A stretch of 64,000 nt of DNA. Source: Ciona savignyi. Taxonomy: Eukaryota > Chordata > Ascidiacea > Phlebobranchia > Cionidae. Of this stretch, positions 60,496-64,000 are shown in pieces; position 1 is the stretch's first letter, and each line of letters opens with the position of its first letter. The stretch lies in the NCBI GenBank assembly GCA_000149265.1, contig CH002635.1, positions 100,546-164,545 of the forward strand, given 5' to 3'. Both the position numbers and the translations under genes were made by a program. The notes beneath the pieces were generated by a model. That model had not been told where the DNA came from. It worked only from the letters and a program-made list of their open reading frames with translations, and did no database searches.

Positions 60496-62019
60496 CTAGA
60501 GGGCGCTATCACCTATTAAATTCCTGAAACGAGCCTTGCTTTGTTTGAAGCGCTTTTGTAGGTGATCAATTTGACCTGTGTATGGAGAGATAAACGTTAT
60601 TCCACTGGGCTGTATAAAAATGAACGGAAAGTTGGGAATTTTAATAAAAAATCGGGAAAATTGTAAGAAGAATAAGTTACCGTCATTCCCGAAGAGACTT
60701 GTCATCTGACGCCTGGTCTTCGAGCGGTCCTCCGCGAAGTGATTGAACGAATCTTCCATCTCGGCGATCCTGCGTGCCATCCTCTGTCGTAGGTTCACCA
60801 CCGAGTCATCGGACATCAGGGAGACACTCTCCGAGAAGACGCGGAGGTCCTTTTCCAGCGCTCCTCTCTCTTTCTTCAGATCCGACAAGAGATCGCGCGA
60901 TTTCGAGAGTGATGACGTCATCCGTTCACTCTTGGATTCGAGGAGAGATCTCGGAGACCAGAACTCCTCCTCGCTGGAGGACCTTGATGACGTGGTGCTT
61001 ACTCTTCCAACGTGGAGCACAGGGATCGGGATGCTGGCAGGTGGCGCGGGAAGAGGAGCAACGATCTTATCTTCCTTTCTCGCTGGCTGAACCTGCACTT
61101 GTATCGGTGTCGGTTTCGGGTTTTCCCCACGTTTCACAGTAACTTGGATCTCGTAGTTAATATTGTCGGGTGTGGCGCTAGAAGTTATTTGTTTGATTTC
61201 ATCACCAGGGGCGTTAGAGATTAGTCGCTCTTTTTCATCACCAACAGCGCTAGAGATCGGCTGTGAATCTTCGTCGTTGGTGGCGCTAGCGGGCAACGGT
61301 TGAAGGGGAGTGGGGGACGGTGGTTGGTAGACTGGTTCTATGGTGTTCCATGATGGTATAGATACTTGGGCACCCTGAAATGGCGAACATCAGCACATAT
61401 GCACATATTTACCTTGCTGTATACAACGTAAGCGGCGGTACAATTCATGGGCAATGAGAAAGTACTTTCCATTATTACCAAGGTATGGTTCATAAGTATC
61501 AGAGTCTATTAAGTTTGCAGTTCAATTTAGACCTACTGTTAAACGTTTTGGGGGAACTTAAATAGGGAATAGGATTGTGAGGGAAGGAGCGAAACTGATG
61601 ACTTAAATGAAGTTTTGTGGATTCGAGTTAGGGTTAGAGCTGGAATAACAGTTAGGGTTAGTTCTGGGGTGGATATTAGTGTTGGTGAAAGGGTTAGGAA
61701 TAGTTTTTCTGTTTTAGTGAGCTGTTTCCCTCCTTTACTTCTTCCCTCTTACCCTCATTTAAGTGTTCTCCGTTGTTTGATTTTGCACATTTAAAAATAA
61801 AAGTCTAAACAAAGTTCAACAGTCGTGCTGTAATTTACAGACGTAGAATGGCTTAACGGCGACATCTGGCGGCACGATAAAACCGAAACCCCGAGCGAAT
61901 TGGGGATCATGAAAAATTGATGAGAAGCATTTGCTAAGCGGTCGAGAAAACAGTTCAAATGAGAGGGAGTTACCTTGATCCACGGGTGGCTGAGACTGTC
62001 CTTCACTGTGAGACGTTTC
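60496..62019 (-). CDS. Ser/Thr protein kinase, DAPK/CAMK-like, last three coding exons (partial)
   Basis: Exons on the minus strand: 62019-61974, 61374-60681 and 60575-60496; phases fit and the stop is TAG. The first exon reads KRLTVKDSLSHPWIK, the end of a CAMK-type kinase domain (subdomain XI, R-x-T-x-x-x-x-L-x-HPWI-K; DAPK proteins have KRMTIAQSLEHSWIK). The second is a linker rich in Pro and Ser, then charged helices (SRDLLSDLKKERGALEKDLR, VVNLRQRMARRIAEMEDSF). The last exon gives GQIDHLQKRFKQSKARFRNL and IGDSAL, which resembles the coiled-coil end of DAPK3 (GLKRRFSRLENRYEAL). The catalytic exons are not in the window and must lie beyond 64000. Kinase end sure; subfamily moderate. Confidence 0.7.
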
Positions 62020-64000
62020 CTGTAAAAACAACGACGTGAATAATTGATATTAAGTGTCTGAGCTGTTCATTTGATCGACGTTGCCAACTACGTGGTCCTA
62101 ATTACCTGCCGCCTCTCTCGTTGCCTTCGTTTTTTTATATTGGCGATTTTGGATCCTTATACAAAGGTACTTAATAACGCTGACAAATTAGCGCAAATCG
62201 GGTGCCGAGTTATCGTAGTTATTACAATGTGTGGATCATTGGTGTCGTTTGCACTTAGAAGATGGCATAAATCACCAAGTGTGTCGACCTACATACATCG
62301 TACAGTGACTGTTAAATCCGTGGGCGTAATCCATGGATTTATACGTTAATCTGATTAAAAAATTCCAAGTCAATATAATATAATTTGTCAGACCAGTTAG
62401 CTCGATCGCTGAGGGCGGCAAAGGGCAAGGCACTTAGCGGACATAGCCCCAACGCAGTGGACTAATGGGTTCTGATAAATTGAGGAATTTCTTAATCAGA
62501 TACAACACACTTTAATACCCCCAGGTAACCGGGTCAGCAAGAGTTAATATGACGATTGCCTGGGCAATAACGGCGCTTGCTTTTTTCACATTTACAGGGA
62601 TAAACCAGGATATCCTATCATAATGCTGTTTATTTTGTAACGTTTCGGAAAGTGCTTTATTTTGTTTTCAATCAAATAACATTATATTACGTTTTTAGCC
62701 CAGTTGTTGTTAAGCCATTACGAATCATGTTTTTAAGACGTCGATTTTAAACATCAATATTTATTATTTTCGGTTTAAGGCGCTTCTGCAAGGACGCGGT
62801 CGACGCTAAATTGGCGCGTTTGGCGGCAAACGTTAAAAAGCTTGCATGGACTAAATGCAAAAGGGGCTACTTGTAGGGAAATGTGGCTGGATGGTTAACG
62901 CAATCTATATATATACGGCCTTGATAATAATCTCTTGATGGATTCTGAACCTAGCCAAACAAAAAAAGAAAGAAAAAAAATCGGCCACTGTTCCCTACGG
63001 ATGCTGGCAGCCGCGATAGATTTATATTTTTTAAATTTTGTGTCGTTTTTAGCAACCGTCCCATGTGTTTCGAGTTGTAGAAAATTGATCGATTCAACCG
63101 CTGCCGACTAAAACGTGAATCGCGTTTTGCGTAGAAGTGACACGCTACCATCACGTCACAGCAGCTACCACTGTTTGTCATATAAATAAAAACGATTTGG
63201 CCGGAAGTGTTGCGTAAACCAGCGAGCTCACTAACTCGTGGTGCGAACCGTAGTAAACAAGACGCTAAGTTTTAAAGTACGAAATAAATTGGCCTTGTCA
63301 CTTGTACGGTGGACACAATTAAGCTATACTGTGAACATGACGACGCATGTACGTCATTCGTTATTAACAGTCGCTTAAAATATACCACAGTTGACAGATT
63401 TAAAATTTGAATGAAAAATCTACAATTGAAAATCCAATTAGTTTTAATGACCTGGTTAAATCCCAATCAAATGTAGGCCTATATGTATTGTATAAACGGC
63501 TGGTTACTTAAATTAAGTTAAAATAATTCCGATAAGACTGTAAACACAAGGTATTAATTAATACGATTTCAATTGAGTGAATTGACCATATGATAACAAC
63601 TACCCCAACAGTGCTATGGCAATGAATATCCTCCTATTCTAACCAACTATAATCTATGTGGAAAAGCAATGCATTGAAAAGTAAGAGAAAACGTATAATT
63701 GTATGATGGGTTAGCTCAGTTGGTTACAGTATTGATAATTGAACATTAGCCGATAAGTGGTTGAATTGAAACCAGCTGAAGGCTAGTCGGATGTGTCCAT
63801 GAGCAAGGCTTTTAACAGACTTTGCCTGGGTTCTATGGTTTAATAACTAAAAAAGAGAAAAGTCTTTATCACTATATGACATATCGCCACTGCGCCAGGA
63901 ACTAGACTAATAGCACAAGGTAATCTTTCAATTGCCTCTATGAAAGACTTTTAATATTTTCCCATCTACCTGGATAAAAATAATTACCTTTTCCCAAAAG
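62020..64000. repeat. Intron of the kinase gene with three SINE copies
   Basis: No further kinase exon recognised. Family B copies lie at 62395-62630 (GGCAAGGCACTTAGCGGACA, GCAGTGGACTAATGGGTTC, GGTAACCGGG) and 63700-64000. The second has the best tRNA-like head: GGGTTAGCTCAGTTGGTTAC, then TGTGTCCATGAGCAAGGC. A family A copy lies at 62878-62960 (ATGTGGCTGGATGGTTAACG, TGGATTCTGAACCTAGCC). Confidence 0.65.

Overview
The window reads as nuclear DNA of an ascidian, most likely a Ciona species. It is AT-rich. Its genes are broken into many exons by short GT-AG introns, many of 60-80 nt. tRNA-like SINEs are scattered through it, and the recognisable proteins are chordate families: teneurin, MID1/MID2, a p62-type PB1 domain and a DAPK-like kinase. 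The strongest organism marker is a fibrinogen-like gene lying on the opposite strand inside the first intron of a polycystin-1/REJ-like gene. As I remember it, that is the layout of the s-Themis/v-Themis self-incompatibility loci of Ciona. Every exon boundary below was read by eye from splice signals and reading frame; nothing was aligned or searched.

Layout. 0.5-1.2 kb (+): last coding exon of teneurin. 1.7-2.0 kb (+): an unrecognised two-exon gene of 100 codons. 3.1-8.2 kb (+): two tandem three-exon genes, each with an N-terminal p62/sequestosome-type PB1 domain and a short Gly/Phe/Gln-rich tail. 8.8-28.7 kb (-): a MID1/MID2 orthologue in 14 coding exons (RING, B-box 1, B-box 2, coiled coil, COS, FN3, SPRY), with a possible 221-residue N-terminal extension. 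28.7-34.5 kb: mostly empty, with a small VWA-like fragment at 32.9-33.3 kb (-). 34.6-43.5 kb: the Themis-type pair. s-Themis (+) has a signal-peptide exon, then PKD/REJ, GPS, PLAT and five membrane segments. v-Themis (-) sits wholly inside intron 1. 46.1-46.5 kb (-): a small secreted cationic peptide precursor that looks like an antimicrobial peptide gene. 47.2-50.5 kb: four tandem copies of a 0.75-0.9 kb unit, a fragment of which also lies just upstream of the peptide gene. 55.6-57.6 kb (+): a TATA-driven gene of unknown family. 60.5-62.0 kb (-): the 3' end of a DAPK/CAMK-like protein kinase.

Function. The Themis-type pair would make a sperm-side receptor and an egg-coat ligand that are inherited together, as allele-specific self recognition requires. 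The other genes look like ordinary cellular neighbours: a microtubule-associated ubiquitin ligase, a cell-adhesion receptor, polymerising scaffold domains and an innate-immunity peptide.

Oddities: a 1-nt frame break near the N-terminus of s-Themis; a GPS without its cleavage tripeptide; a channel-less polycystin; an AATAAA of v-Themis inside the signal-peptide codons of s-Themis; repeats that start at or next to three MID splice donors; and a splice donor overlapping the stop codon of the peptide gene.
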